64,000 nucleotides of DNA from JBBRHQ01 sp963840235 (lineage in GTDB: Bacteria; Actinomycetota; Thermoleophilia; Solirubrobacterales; 70-9), in assembly GCA_963840235.1 (NCBI GenBank), contig CAWIYC010000008.1:186001-250000 (forward strand), in the 5' to 3' direction. Shown here one piece after another: positions 1 through 7,214 of this stretch. The first letter of the stretch is position 1. Each line of letters starts with the position of its first letter. The position numbers were made by a program, and so were the translations under genes. The notes under the pieces were generated by a model. It saw only the letters and a program-made list of their open reading frames with translations, made no database searches and was not told the origin of the DNA.

Positions 1-338
1 GCGAGGGAATCGATTTCCAGACCGACAACGACTCCGAGGTCGCCGCCGGCTATCTGACCTGGCGTCTCTCGCAGGGGGACGACCTAAACGTCGCGCTCGA
101 GGGCTGCCTCACCGACCTCGACGGCTTCTACACATTCGCGGTCGGCACCGCCGAGGGGTTCGCCGTCCTCCGTGACCCGATCGCCTGCAAGCCGGCCGTG
201 ATGGCCGAGAGCGACGACTGGGTGGCGATGGCTTCCGAGTACCGGGCGATCGCGACCCTTCCGGGCGCCGAGGACGCGGAACTCTGGGAGCCCGAGCCGG
301 GACGCGTGTACCACTGGACGCGGGCGGCGGTCGCATGA
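1..338 (+). CDS. Class II glutamine amidotransferase subunit of a split glutamate synthase (GlxB-like), 3' part
   Basis: Only the last 111 codons are inside the window; the reading frame is open from base 3 and ends at TGA 336-338. The residues fit the end of an Ntn-type glutaminase domain: a segment asking how well activity is displayed (DLDGFYTFAVGT), a strand with LRDPIACKPAV, and a late SEYRAIATL stretch. The catalytic N-terminal Cys would lie upstream and cannot be checked. The stop overlaps the ATG of the next gene (ATGA at 335-338), so the two are translationally coupled. With the next two genes it makes the three-part enzyme called GlxBCD or N-methylglutamate synthase in proteobacteria, in which this subunit releases ammonia from glutamine. 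Family assignment is good. The exact substrate of the complex is inference. Confidence 0.75.
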   Translation, partial: EGIDFQTDNDSEVAAGYLTWRLSQGDDLNVALEGCLTDLDGFYTFAVGTAEGFAVLRDPIACKPAVMAESDDWVAMASEYRAIATLPGAEDAELWEPEPGRVYHWTRAAVA

Positions 339-1036
339 GCGCTGTGACCGCGGCGGCGGAGACGATCGACCTCTCCACCTCCTCGCTGCGGGAACTGAAT
401 CAGCGACTTCACGACGCCGGCGGCTCGGGCCCGCCGCACTGGCGGGTCGTCAATCCCGGCGGCGCCCACGCGATCGCGGTCGGCCTCGACAGCGAGGCCG
501 AGGTCGAGATCGACGGCCACGTCGGCTACTACTGCGCCGGCATGAACAAGCTCGCCACGGTGAGGATCGCCGGCAACTGCGGCGTCGGGGTGGCCGAGAA
601 CATGATGTCGGGGACGGTGCTCGTCGCCGGCGACGCCAGCCAGTCGGCGGGGGCCACCGGCCGCGGCGGCCTGCTGGTGATCAAGGGGAGCGCCTCGGCC
701 CGCTGCGGCATCTCGATGAAGGGGATCGACATCGTCGTCCACGGTTCGATCGGCCATGCCGGCGGATTCATGGCCCAGCGCGGCAACCTGGTGGTCTGCG
801 GCGACGCCGGCGAGGGTCTCGGCGACTCGATCTACGAAGCCCGGATCTACGTTCGCGGCGAGGTCGGGGGCCTCGGCGCCGACTGCATCGAGAAGGAGAT
901 GGGCGACGAGCATCGCTCCGAGCTGGCAGACCTGCTGAAACGCGGAGACGCCGACGCTGACCCGGCGGATTTCCGGCGCTACGGCTCGGAGAGAAAGCTC
1001 TACAACTTCCACATCGACAACGCGGGCGCCTACTGA
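335..1036 (+). CDS. GXGXG-repeat subunit of split glutamate synthase (GlxC-like)
   Basis: This 233-residue protein matches the stand-alone GXGXG (GltB C-terminal) domain. After about 60 residues it runs through repeated beta-helix turns rich in Gly and Val (GNCGVGVAENMMSGTVLVAGD, then GRGGLLVIKG and GDAGEGLGDSIYEARIYVRG), the right-handed helix that links glutaminase and synthase halves in glutamate synthase. Here it is a separate polypeptide, as in GlxC/MgsB-type systems. The start ATG overlaps the stop of the upstream amidotransferase gene by four bases, and its own TGA overlaps the next ATG by one base, so all three subunits are likely made from one message at fixed ratio. The domain is structural and no catalytic residue is expected. 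Confidence 0.85.
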   Translation: MSAVTAAAETIDLSTSSLRELNQRLHDAGGSGPPHWRVVNPGGAHAIAVGLDSEAEVEIDGHVGYYCAGMNKLATVRIAGNCGVGVAENMMSGTVLVAGDASQSAGATGRGGLLVIKGSASARCGISMKGIDIVVHGSIGHAGGFMAQRGNLVVCGDAGEGLGDSIYEARIYVRGEVGGLGADCIEKEMGDEHRSELADLLKRGDADADPADFRRYGSERKLYNFHIDNAGAY

Positions 1037-2412
1037 TGACCGAGTTCGACGCGCTCGCCAAGGAGGAGGGCTTCCGGCCCGGCCAGGGCGGGCGCTGGCG
1101 CCCGGGCCTGCGCGAGTCGGCCCTGTTCGACCGCAACACGATCCACGAAATCCACCGGATGGCCCGGGAGGGCATATACGACATCCGCGGCTTCGGAGCC
1201 AAGCGCCGCGTGCCCCATTTCGACGACCTCCTATTCCTCGGCGCGAGCGTCTCCCGCTACCCGCTGGAGGGCTACCGCGAGAGCTGCGCCACCGACGTCA
1301 CCCTCGGCACCCGCTTCGCCTCCGAGCCGGTCCGCCTCGAAATCCCGATCACGATCGCCGGGATGAGCTTCGGGGCGCTATCGGCGCCGGCCAAGGAGGC
1401 GCTCGGGCGCGGCGCCAGCGCGGTCGGCACCAGCACCACGACCGGCGACGGCGGCATGCTGCCCGAGGAGCGCGACCACTCCGACAAGCTGGTCTACCAG
1501 ATCCTCCCCTCCCGCTACGGGATGAACCCCGACGACCTGCGCCGTGCCGACGCGATCGAGGTCGTCGTCGGGCAGGGGGCCAAGCCGGGGGGCGGCGGCA
1601 TGCTCCTGGGCCAGAAGATCTCCGACCGGGTCGCCCAGATGCGCGACCTGCCCAAGGGAGTGGACCAGCGCAGCGCCTGCCGCCACCCGGACTGGACCGG
1701 CCCCGACGACCTCGAGATCAAGATCGGCGAGCTGCGCGAGATCACCGACTGGCGCAAGCCCATCTACGTCAAGATCGGCGCCACCCGCACCTACTTCGAC
1801 GTCGCCCTCGCGGTCAAGGCAGGCGCCGACGTGATCGTCCTCGACGGAATGGAGGGCGGAACAGCCGCCAGCCAGGAGGTGTTCATCGAGCACGTCGGCA
1901 TCCCGATCCTGGCCGCGATCCCCGAGGCCGTGCGCTCACTGCAGGATCTGAGCATGCACCGCGAGGTCCAGCTGATCGTCTCCGGCGGCATCCGCTCCGG
2001 CGCCGACGCGGCCAAGGCCCTGGCGCTTGGCGCCGACGCGGTCTCGATCGGCGTCGCCGCGGTGATCGCGCTCGGCGACAACTCGCACGAGTTCGAGACC
2101 GAGTACGAGGAGATCGGCACCTCGGCGGGCTACTACGACGACTGGCACGAGGGCCGCGACCCGGTCGGCATCTCGACCCAGGACGAGGCGCTGGCGCGCC
2201 GCTTCGACCCCGAGATGGGTGGCCGGCGGCTGGCCAACTACCTGCGGGCGATGGTGCTCGAGGTCCAGACCCTGGCCCGAGCCTGCGGCAAGTCCCACGT
2301 CCACAACCTCGAGCCCGAGGACATGGTGGCGCTGACGCTCGAGGCGGCGGCGATGGCGAAGGTGCCGCTGGCCGGGACCACCTGGATACCGGGAAGGGGC
2401 GAGGCGGGGTGA
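1036..2412 (+). CDS. FMN-binding glutamate synthase subunit (GlxD-like)
   Basis: 458 residues, the length of stand-alone FMN glutamate-synthase subunits. It contains the TIM-barrel signatures of the synthase domain: AGMSFGALSAPAKEALGRGA near residue 110, TTGDGGMLPEER, VGQGAKPGGGGMLLGQKI, YVKIGATRTYFDVA, and the phosphate-binding run IVSGGIRSGADAAKALALGA. A Cys-rich Fe-S motif is not obvious at the end, unlike full GltB. In this family the subunit combines the ammonia released by the amidotransferase with a 2-oxo acid. In methylotrophs the paralogous complex makes N-methylglutamate from methylamine and glutamate. The gene order amidotransferase, GXGXG, FMN synthase is the defining order. Which reaction is carried out here cannot be decided from sequence alone. 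Confidence 0.85.
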   Translation: MTEFDALAKEEGFRPGQGGRWRPGLRESALFDRNTIHEIHRMAREGIYDIRGFGAKRRVPHFDDLLFLGASVSRYPLEGYRESCATDVTLGTRFASEPVRLEIPITIAGMSFGALSAPAKEALGRGASAVGTSTTTGDGGMLPEERDHSDKLVYQILPSRYGMNPDDLRRADAIEVVVGQGAKPGGGGMLLGQKISDRVAQMRDLPKGVDQRSACRHPDWTGPDDLEIKIGELREITDWRKPIYVKIGATRTYFDVALAVKAGADVIVLDGMEGGTAASQEVFIEHVGIPILAAIPEAVRSLQDLSMHREVQLIVSGGIRSGADAAKALALGADAVSIGVAAVIALGDNSHEFETEYEEIGTSAGYYDDWHEGRDPVGISTQDEALARRFDPEMGGRRLANYLRAMVLEVQTLARACGKSHVHNLEPEDMVALTLEAAAMAKVPLAGTTWIPGRGEAG

Positions 2413-2436
2413 ACCGGGCGAAGCCGACTCCGGTCG

Positions 2437-2454
2437 GGACGCCCCCGAGCGTCC
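2437..2454 (+). terminator. Short GC hairpin after the glutamate-synthase genes
   Basis: Six-base arms GGACGC and GCGTCC flank a six-base loop, 25 bases after the stop of the FMN subunit gene. There is no T-run, so a factor-independent terminator is only possible. It sits where the polycistron would end before the secreted-protein gene. Confidence 0.3.
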
Positions 2455-2496
2455 AGGTTGGTTGCGGCTCGTCGAGGCGCCTGCGATCATCGCCCA

Positions 2497-4959
2497 ATGC
2501 GAGCGCGGGGGGGGCAGAAGCGGAGAATCGCCTGGCTGCCCGTGGGTATCGCGGTCATTGCGGCCCTCGCCGGAGCGGGCCCGCTGGCCGGCGCCGGCCA
2601 GGCCCGCGCGGGTGCGGACCTCTCGGTCGCCGGGGTCAGCGGCGCCCCCGGCCGCGCGCTGACCGGCCGGCGGGTCACCTTGCGGGTCAAGGTGATGAAC
2701 CGCGGCGGGAGTGCGGCCGGGAAGTCCCGCCTCCTTGCCCGCCTCGCGCCCGATGAGGCGACGGCGCTGGCGGATGTCGTTGGACGTGCGCGGCTCGGGC
2801 GGATCGCGGCGCACGGTTCGACCACGGCCCGGGTCAAGGTGCGGATTCCCGCATCGACCCCGCAGGGGCGCTGGCGGGCGCAGGTCTGCGTCGGCTCCGG
2901 CAAGGGCTCGAACGACTGCCGGACCACAAAGGCGTTGGAGATCCGCGACGGCTCGAGCTGGGGCCGGATCGAGGCCGCCCGGGGGTCGGGGAAGCTGGGT
3001 CAGACGAAGGCGCTGCTTTTCGAGCTTTACGCGCTGCGGGGGGACAAGCGCCTGCCGCGTGCCTACTCGGGACCGGGAGAGCCACCCGGCGGCTCCGTCT
3101 TCGCAAACCTGGCCGCCACCTACCCGTCGCTCTCGGCCGCCGATCAGGCCAAGCTGGCGCCCTACATGATTCAGCCGCGCTACCGCCAGAGCGCCTGGGC
3201 GCCGGCGAAGCGCTCCCGCCTGCGGGCAGGCGCGGTGACGAGTGCGGACGACATCTGCGACGACCTCGACTCGCTGACGGGCGCCTGGCAGGGCATCAAG
3301 ACCACCCACGCCTGGTTCTGGGCCCGTCCGGACCGGCCCGCCGCCCGGGCCCGCGCCCGCGCTCTCGCCACCGAGTTCGAGAGGAGGATCTGGCCGAAGC
3401 TGACCGGCGACTTCAAGACCGTCGATGACTCCGACGCGGATCTCTGCAGCGGGATCGGCGACTCGCGCATCGACATCTACCTCGCCCCTCCCGGGAACTC
3501 GGTCCTCGGAGAGAACGGAGGGGTCGCACCCGCCCTGTTCTTGAGCAATGGGTGCGGGCCCCATACGTCCTTCATCATCATTCCCGAGAACGCCACGCGC
3601 TCGACCCTCGCCCACGAGTTCATGCACGTGATCCAGTGGGCCTACCCGGTCTGCGATCGCGCCCCGGCATGGGTCGAGGGCACGGCCGCCTGGGCGGAGG
3701 ACCACGTCTACCACTCAGACCAGGAGGAGCATGCCTGGAAGGGCGCTCTCCAGCTTCCGTTCACCTCGATGCTCTCGGGGGGCGAACTCGACGGATACCA
3801 GGCGTGGCCGTTCTGGTTCTCACTGTTCAAGAAGGACGGCATCACGGGCCTGAAACGGGTCTTCAACACCCTTGCCGCCGGCAGCGACTTCCCGACCGCG
3901 CTCGAGGCCGGTCCCTCCGACGGACTGAAGGAGGCGTGGAAGCGCTACGCGGTGGAGCGCTTCAACCAGGAACCGGTCGGCGCCTCCGGGTTCCCGGTCA
4001 CAGCGAGCTTCCGCAACCGCGCCTGGGACTCGTTCAGGGTGCTGCCGGCGACCGGCGAGAAGGCGACCGTGACGATCGGAAATGCCGGCCAGAGGACGTT
4101 CAGGCTTGCCTCGTCGCTTCAGGCCCCGCTGACGACCTGGTTCAACCCGGTGGAGATCGCCGACCCGAAGGTTCGCCAGGTCGAGTTCCACAACGACGAT
4201 TTCAGCCGCCCGGGTGTGGTCCAGGCGATGCTCAAGCTCGCCAGCGGCAAGTGGCGCCTCGAGGACTGGTCGAATCGTGACGTGGTCAAGCTCTGTCGCG
4301 ACAAGCCGAACGAGAACGTCGTCCGGATGATCATCGCCACCTCGAACGCCTCACCTCGGGGAGCGCCGATCGGCAAGGCCGAGCATCAGGTCACCGCGAG
4401 GCGGGCCTGTTCGCGCCCGACCTACGGCGGCACGATCAGCGGCACGGCGAACTACAACAGCACCAACTGGGCTCCCGGAACCGACATGACCGCGACCTGG
4501 AGCGGCCACCTCTCGCTGATACCGATCCCGGGAACAGGTGAGAACTATCCGTGGATCTACCAGGTCGACCCCGCCAACGGCGGATCGATCCAGTACACCC
4601 TGAACGGGACCCTGACCGACTGCACCGTCACCGGCGGCCCGGAGAACCTCGACCTCGACGAGCTAGGCACGTTCCCGATCATGGTCCTCCAGATCAACGA
4701 CGGCGACCCCCTCACCTACTCCCTGACGGCCTCGATGCCGGTGGGCCCCCCGGGCGGCTTCGAGATAGTCCGGTCGGCGTGCTCCGATCCCCTTCAGAAC
4801 GGCCCCCTTGACTGGTTCCCGGGGATTCCCGGGACCTCGATCGTCCACTCGGCCCTGAACGCGAAGGTCAGCGGCAGCGGTGCCCTGGTCGGCTCGGGCA
4901 CCGGGACCCTGCTCGGCATTCCGCAGACCTGGCAGTGGAATCTGACACCGGGCGGCTGA
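2497..4959 (+). CDS. Secreted protein with CARDB-like domain and HExxH zinc-peptidase motif
   Basis: From the ATG at 2497 the 820-residue product starts with a basic stretch and a hydrophobic signal segment (residues about 12-35, ending near AGQARAGA), so it is exported. Longer upstream readings only add Arg-rich sequence and were not used. Residues about 40-140 look like a CARDB/beta-sandwich module. The central part carries HEFMH at residues 373-377 with a Glu in WVEGTAAWAED (E394), the layout of a zinc metallopeptidase of the gluzincin type. The rest is beta-rich and threonine/glycine-rich with no recognised domain. Many Cys residues would suit extracellular disulfides. It lies between the split glutamate synthase and formate dehydrogenase genes on the same strand. 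I infer no functional tie to them. Peptidase activity rests on the motif alone. Confidence 0.7.
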   Translation: MRARGGQKRRIAWLPVGIAVIAALAGAGPLAGAGQARAGADLSVAGVSGAPGRALTGRRVTLRVKVMNRGGSAAGKSRLLARLAPDEATALADVVGRARLGRIAAHGSTTARVKVRIPASTPQGRWRAQVCVGSGKGSNDCRTTKALEIRDGSSWGRIEAARGSGKLGQTKALLFELYALRGDKRLPRAYSGPGEPPGGSVFANLAATYPSLSAADQAKLAPYMIQPRYRQSAWAPAKRSRLRAGAVTSADDICDDLDSLTGAWQGIKTTHAWFWARPDRPAARARARALATEFERRIWPKLTGDFKTVDDSDADLCSGIGDSRIDIYLAPPGNSVLGENGGVAPALFLSNGCGPHTSFIIIPENATRSTLAHEFMHVIQWAYPVCDRAPAWVEGTAAWAEDHVYHSDQEEHAWKGALQLPFTSMLSGGELDGYQAWPFWFSLFKKDGITGLKRVFNTLAAGSDFPTALEAGPSDGLKEAWKRYAVERFNQEPVGASGFPVTASFRNRAWDSFRVLPATGEKATVTIGNAGQRTFRLASSLQAPLTTWFNPVEIADPKVRQVEFHNDDFSRPGVVQAMLKLASGKWRLEDWSNRDVVKLCRDKPNENVVRMIIATSNASPRGAPIGKAEHQVTARRACSRPTYGGTISGTANYNSTNWAPGTDMTATWSGHLSLIPIPGTGENYPWIYQVDPANGGSIQYTLNGTLTDCTVTGGPENLDLDELGTFPIMVLQINDGDPLTYSLTASMPVGPPGGFEIVRSACSDPLQNGPLDWFPGIPGTSIVHSALNAKVSGSGALVGSGTGTLLGIPQTWQWNLTPGG

Positions 4960-4962
4960 CCG

Positions 4963-6591
4963 GTGTCGCGCAACCTCGTCGAGCTCGTCCGCCGCCACCA
5001 CGCCGAGCAGGCGCCGACGGCGCTCGACGTCCTCAAGCAGGCGATCGACGCCCACGGCGAGATCACCGACGAGGACCGGCTGCGCGCCGCCGAGGCCTCG
5101 GGCCTGCCCGAGGCAGCCGTCCACGGCGTCTCGACCTTCTACGACGACCTGCTGGCGCCGCGCGGCCGCCGCCATGTCCGCGTCTGCACCGGGACCGCCT
5201 GCTTCGCCGCCACCGCCGACGGCCACGTGGCCGAGCTGCGCGAGCGCCTCGGGCTCGAGCTGGGCGAGCGCAGTGACGACGGCGAGGTCTCGCTGGCGGA
5301 GACGGTCTGCCTCGGCTTCTGCCACTCCTCTCCGGCGGTGCGGGTCTCCGACACGGTCGACGCCGGGGCGGGCGTTGTCGAAAGGGTGCTCGCCGCCGAT
5401 GAGAAGACGGCTGCCGAGCCGCCCTGGGTGAGCACGCTGGAGGAGCCCGTGCTGCTGCGGCCGGGCGACTATTCGGGGCTGCGCCGGGCCCGTCAGGAGA
5501 TGGCTCCGGAGGAGCTGCTCGAGGAGGTCAAGGCCGCGAACGTCCGCGGCCGTGGCGGGGCCGGATTCCCCGCCGGCCCCAAGTGGGAATTCGCCGCTGC
5601 GGCCGAGGGCGAGGAGAAGTTCATCGTCGCCAATGGCGACGAGGGCGACCCCGGCTCCTACATCGACAAGTACCTGATGGAGCAGAATCCCGCTTTGCTG
5701 GTCGAGGGGATGGCGATCGCCGCATACGCGGTCGGCGCCGCCCACGGCTTCGTCCTCACCCGCTCGGAGTACCCGCGCTCGAAGCCGCTGATCGAGACCG
5801 CCGTTCGCGAAGCCCGCGACGAAGGCGTGCTTGCCGACTTCGGCGTCACCGTGGTGGAGGGGGCAGGCTCCTATGTGGTCGGGGAGGAGACCGCCCTGCT
5901 CGCCTGCCTGCAGGGCTTGCGGGGGACCGTCTCGGCACGGCCGCCATTTCCGGCGCAGCGGGGCATGTTCGGGATGCCGACCGTGGTCAACAACATCGAG
6001 ACCCTCTGCAACATCCCCTTCGTCGCGGAGCACGGCGCCGCCGCCTATGTGGAGCTCAGTCCCGGCGCGACGCCGGGGTCCAAGCTCGTCTGCTTCAACG
6101 AGCGCTTCGCCCGGCCGGCGGTCTACGAGGTCCGCTTCGGGACCCCGGTGCGTGAGCTATGCGAGGACCTCGCCGGCGGCCTCGTCGGTGGGCGCACGAT
6201 CAAGGCCGTCCAGATCGGCGGCCCGCTCGGGGGAATCCTCCCGGCGAGCCTGCTCGACACGCCCTTCGACTTCGACCAGCTGGCCGCGCAGGGGTGCATG
6301 GTCGGGCACGGGAGTATCGTTGCCTTCGACGACCGCACCGACATGAGGGGCCTGGCCACGCACCTACTTCGCTTCGGCGCCCACGAAAGCTGCGGCAAGT
6401 GCTTCCCCTGCCGCATCGGGCTGCGGCGGGCCCATGAGGCCTTCGCCGGACCCGGCCCGGTGGACCGCGCGAGCCTCGAAGACCTGCTCGAGGTGCTCGA
6501 GGTTTCGAGCCTCTGCGCCCACGGCAGCGGCATGCCGGCCCCGATCCGCAGCCTGCTCACCCATTTCCCCGACGAGCTGGGGCTCGCATGA
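4963..6591 (+). CDS. NAD-dependent formate dehydrogenase, fused NuoE-NuoF diaphorase subunit
   Basis: 542 residues with two domains. Residues 1-150 are a NuoE-like thioredoxin-fold [2Fe-2S] domain with Cys75, Cys80, Cys116 and Cys120. From about residue 170 a NuoF domain follows: the NADH/FMN motif RGRGGAGFPAGPKW, the NGDEGDPGSYID segment, and the [4Fe-4S] ligands Cys477, Cys480, Cys483 (ESCGKCFPCR) and Cys518. This subunit passes electrons from the molybdenum subunit to NAD+. FdsG and FdsB are separate genes in the well-studied soluble enzymes; here they are one chain. GTG at 4963 is the start, three bases after the previous stop, and its TGA overlaps the next ATG. Which electron acceptor is used in vivo is inferred from the family. 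Confidence 0.9.
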   Translation: MSRNLVELVRRHHAEQAPTALDVLKQAIDAHGEITDEDRLRAAEASGLPEAAVHGVSTFYDDLLAPRGRRHVRVCTGTACFAATADGHVAELRERLGLELGERSDDGEVSLAETVCLGFCHSSPAVRVSDTVDAGAGVVERVLAADEKTAAEPPWVSTLEEPVLLRPGDYSGLRRARQEMAPEELLEEVKAANVRGRGGAGFPAGPKWEFAAAAEGEEKFIVANGDEGDPGSYIDKYLMEQNPALLVEGMAIAAYAVGAAHGFVLTRSEYPRSKPLIETAVREARDEGVLADFGVTVVEGAGSYVVGEETALLACLQGLRGTVSARPPFPAQRGMFGMPTVVNNIETLCNIPFVAEHGAAAYVELSPGATPGSKLVCFNERFARPAVYEVRFGTPVRELCEDLAGGLVGGRTIKAVQIGGPLGGILPASLLDTPFDFDQLAAQGCMVGHGSIVAFDDRTDMRGLATHLLRFGAHESCGKCFPCRIGLRRAHEAFAGPGPVDRASLEDLLEVLEVSSLCAHGSGMPAPIRSLLTHFPDELGLA

Positions 6592-7214
6592 GCACAATCA
6601 CCGTCGACGGGCACCCCGCCGAGTTCGAGGCCGGTGCGACCCTGCTGGAGGTCGTCCGCGCCGCGGGCGGCGCCGTCCCGACTCTCTGCTTCGACGATCG
6701 CCAGGCCCCCTTCGGCGCCTGCCGGGTCTGCCTGGTCCGCGCCGACGACGCGGTGGTCCCGGCCTGCACGACGCAGTGCCGCGAGGGCATGGCGATCGAT
6801 ACCACCGACGAGCGGGTCGAGAGGATCGCCAGGGGCGTGGTCGAGCTGGTCCTCTCCGAGCTTCCCCGGCCGCCGGCGCCGCACACGGAGCTGGCCGGGG
6901 TCGCCCGGCAGCTCGGTGCCGGCGAGCCGCGCTGGAGGGGCGAGACCCATGAGTCGCGCCATGACACCGAGCATCCCTACCTTGCCTTCCGGCACGAGCT
7001 CTGCATCTCCTGCGGGCGCTGCGTGCGGGCCTGCGACGAGGTCCAGGGGACCTTCGCGCTGACCGCCACCGGGCGCGGCTTCGAGGCGAATGTCGCGGCT
7101 GGGCTGGACCATGGCTTCCGGGAATCCGCATGCGTCTCCTGCGGCGCCTGCGCCGACACCTGTCCGACCGATGCGATCATCGAGCAGACACTCCTCGACG
7201 AGGTGATGAAGTGA
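6588..7214 (+). CDS. Formate dehydrogenase Fe-S electron-transfer subunit (NuoG N-terminal/HoxU-like)
   Basis: 208 residues made of an N-terminal [2Fe-2S] ferredoxin domain (Cys in TLCFDDRQAPFGACRVCLV, then PACTTQC), a short linker, and two C-terminal [4Fe-4S] motifs of ferredoxin type (CISCGRCVRACDE and CVSCGACADTCPTDAI). In FdsA-type enzymes this module is the N-terminus of the catalytic subunit; here it is separate, like HoxU of soluble hydrogenases. It should wire the catalytic subunit to the NuoE-NuoF protein. ATG overlaps the upstream stop (ATGA, 6588-6591), and the end overlaps the GTG of fdhF, so the enzyme subunits are coupled in translation. Confidence 0.88.
   Translation: MSTITVDGHPAEFEAGATLLEVVRAAGGAVPTLCFDDRQAPFGACRVCLVRADDAVVPACTTQCREGMAIDTTDERVERIARGVVELVLSELPRPPAPHTELAGVARQLGAGEPRWRGETHESRHDTEHPYLAFRHELCISCGRCVRACDEVQGTFALTATGRGFEANVAAGLDHGFRESACVSCGACADTCPTDAIIEQTLLDEVMK

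Noticed and set aside
1936..3714. Long minus-strand frame opposite the FMN-synthase and secreted-protein genes
   Set aside because: No domain, and strong real genes on the other strand.
7130..7210. Earlier ATG start for fdhF
   Set aside because: It overlaps the ferredoxin gene and adds Arg-rich residues. GTG 7211 overlaps the previous stop as in the rest of the operon.
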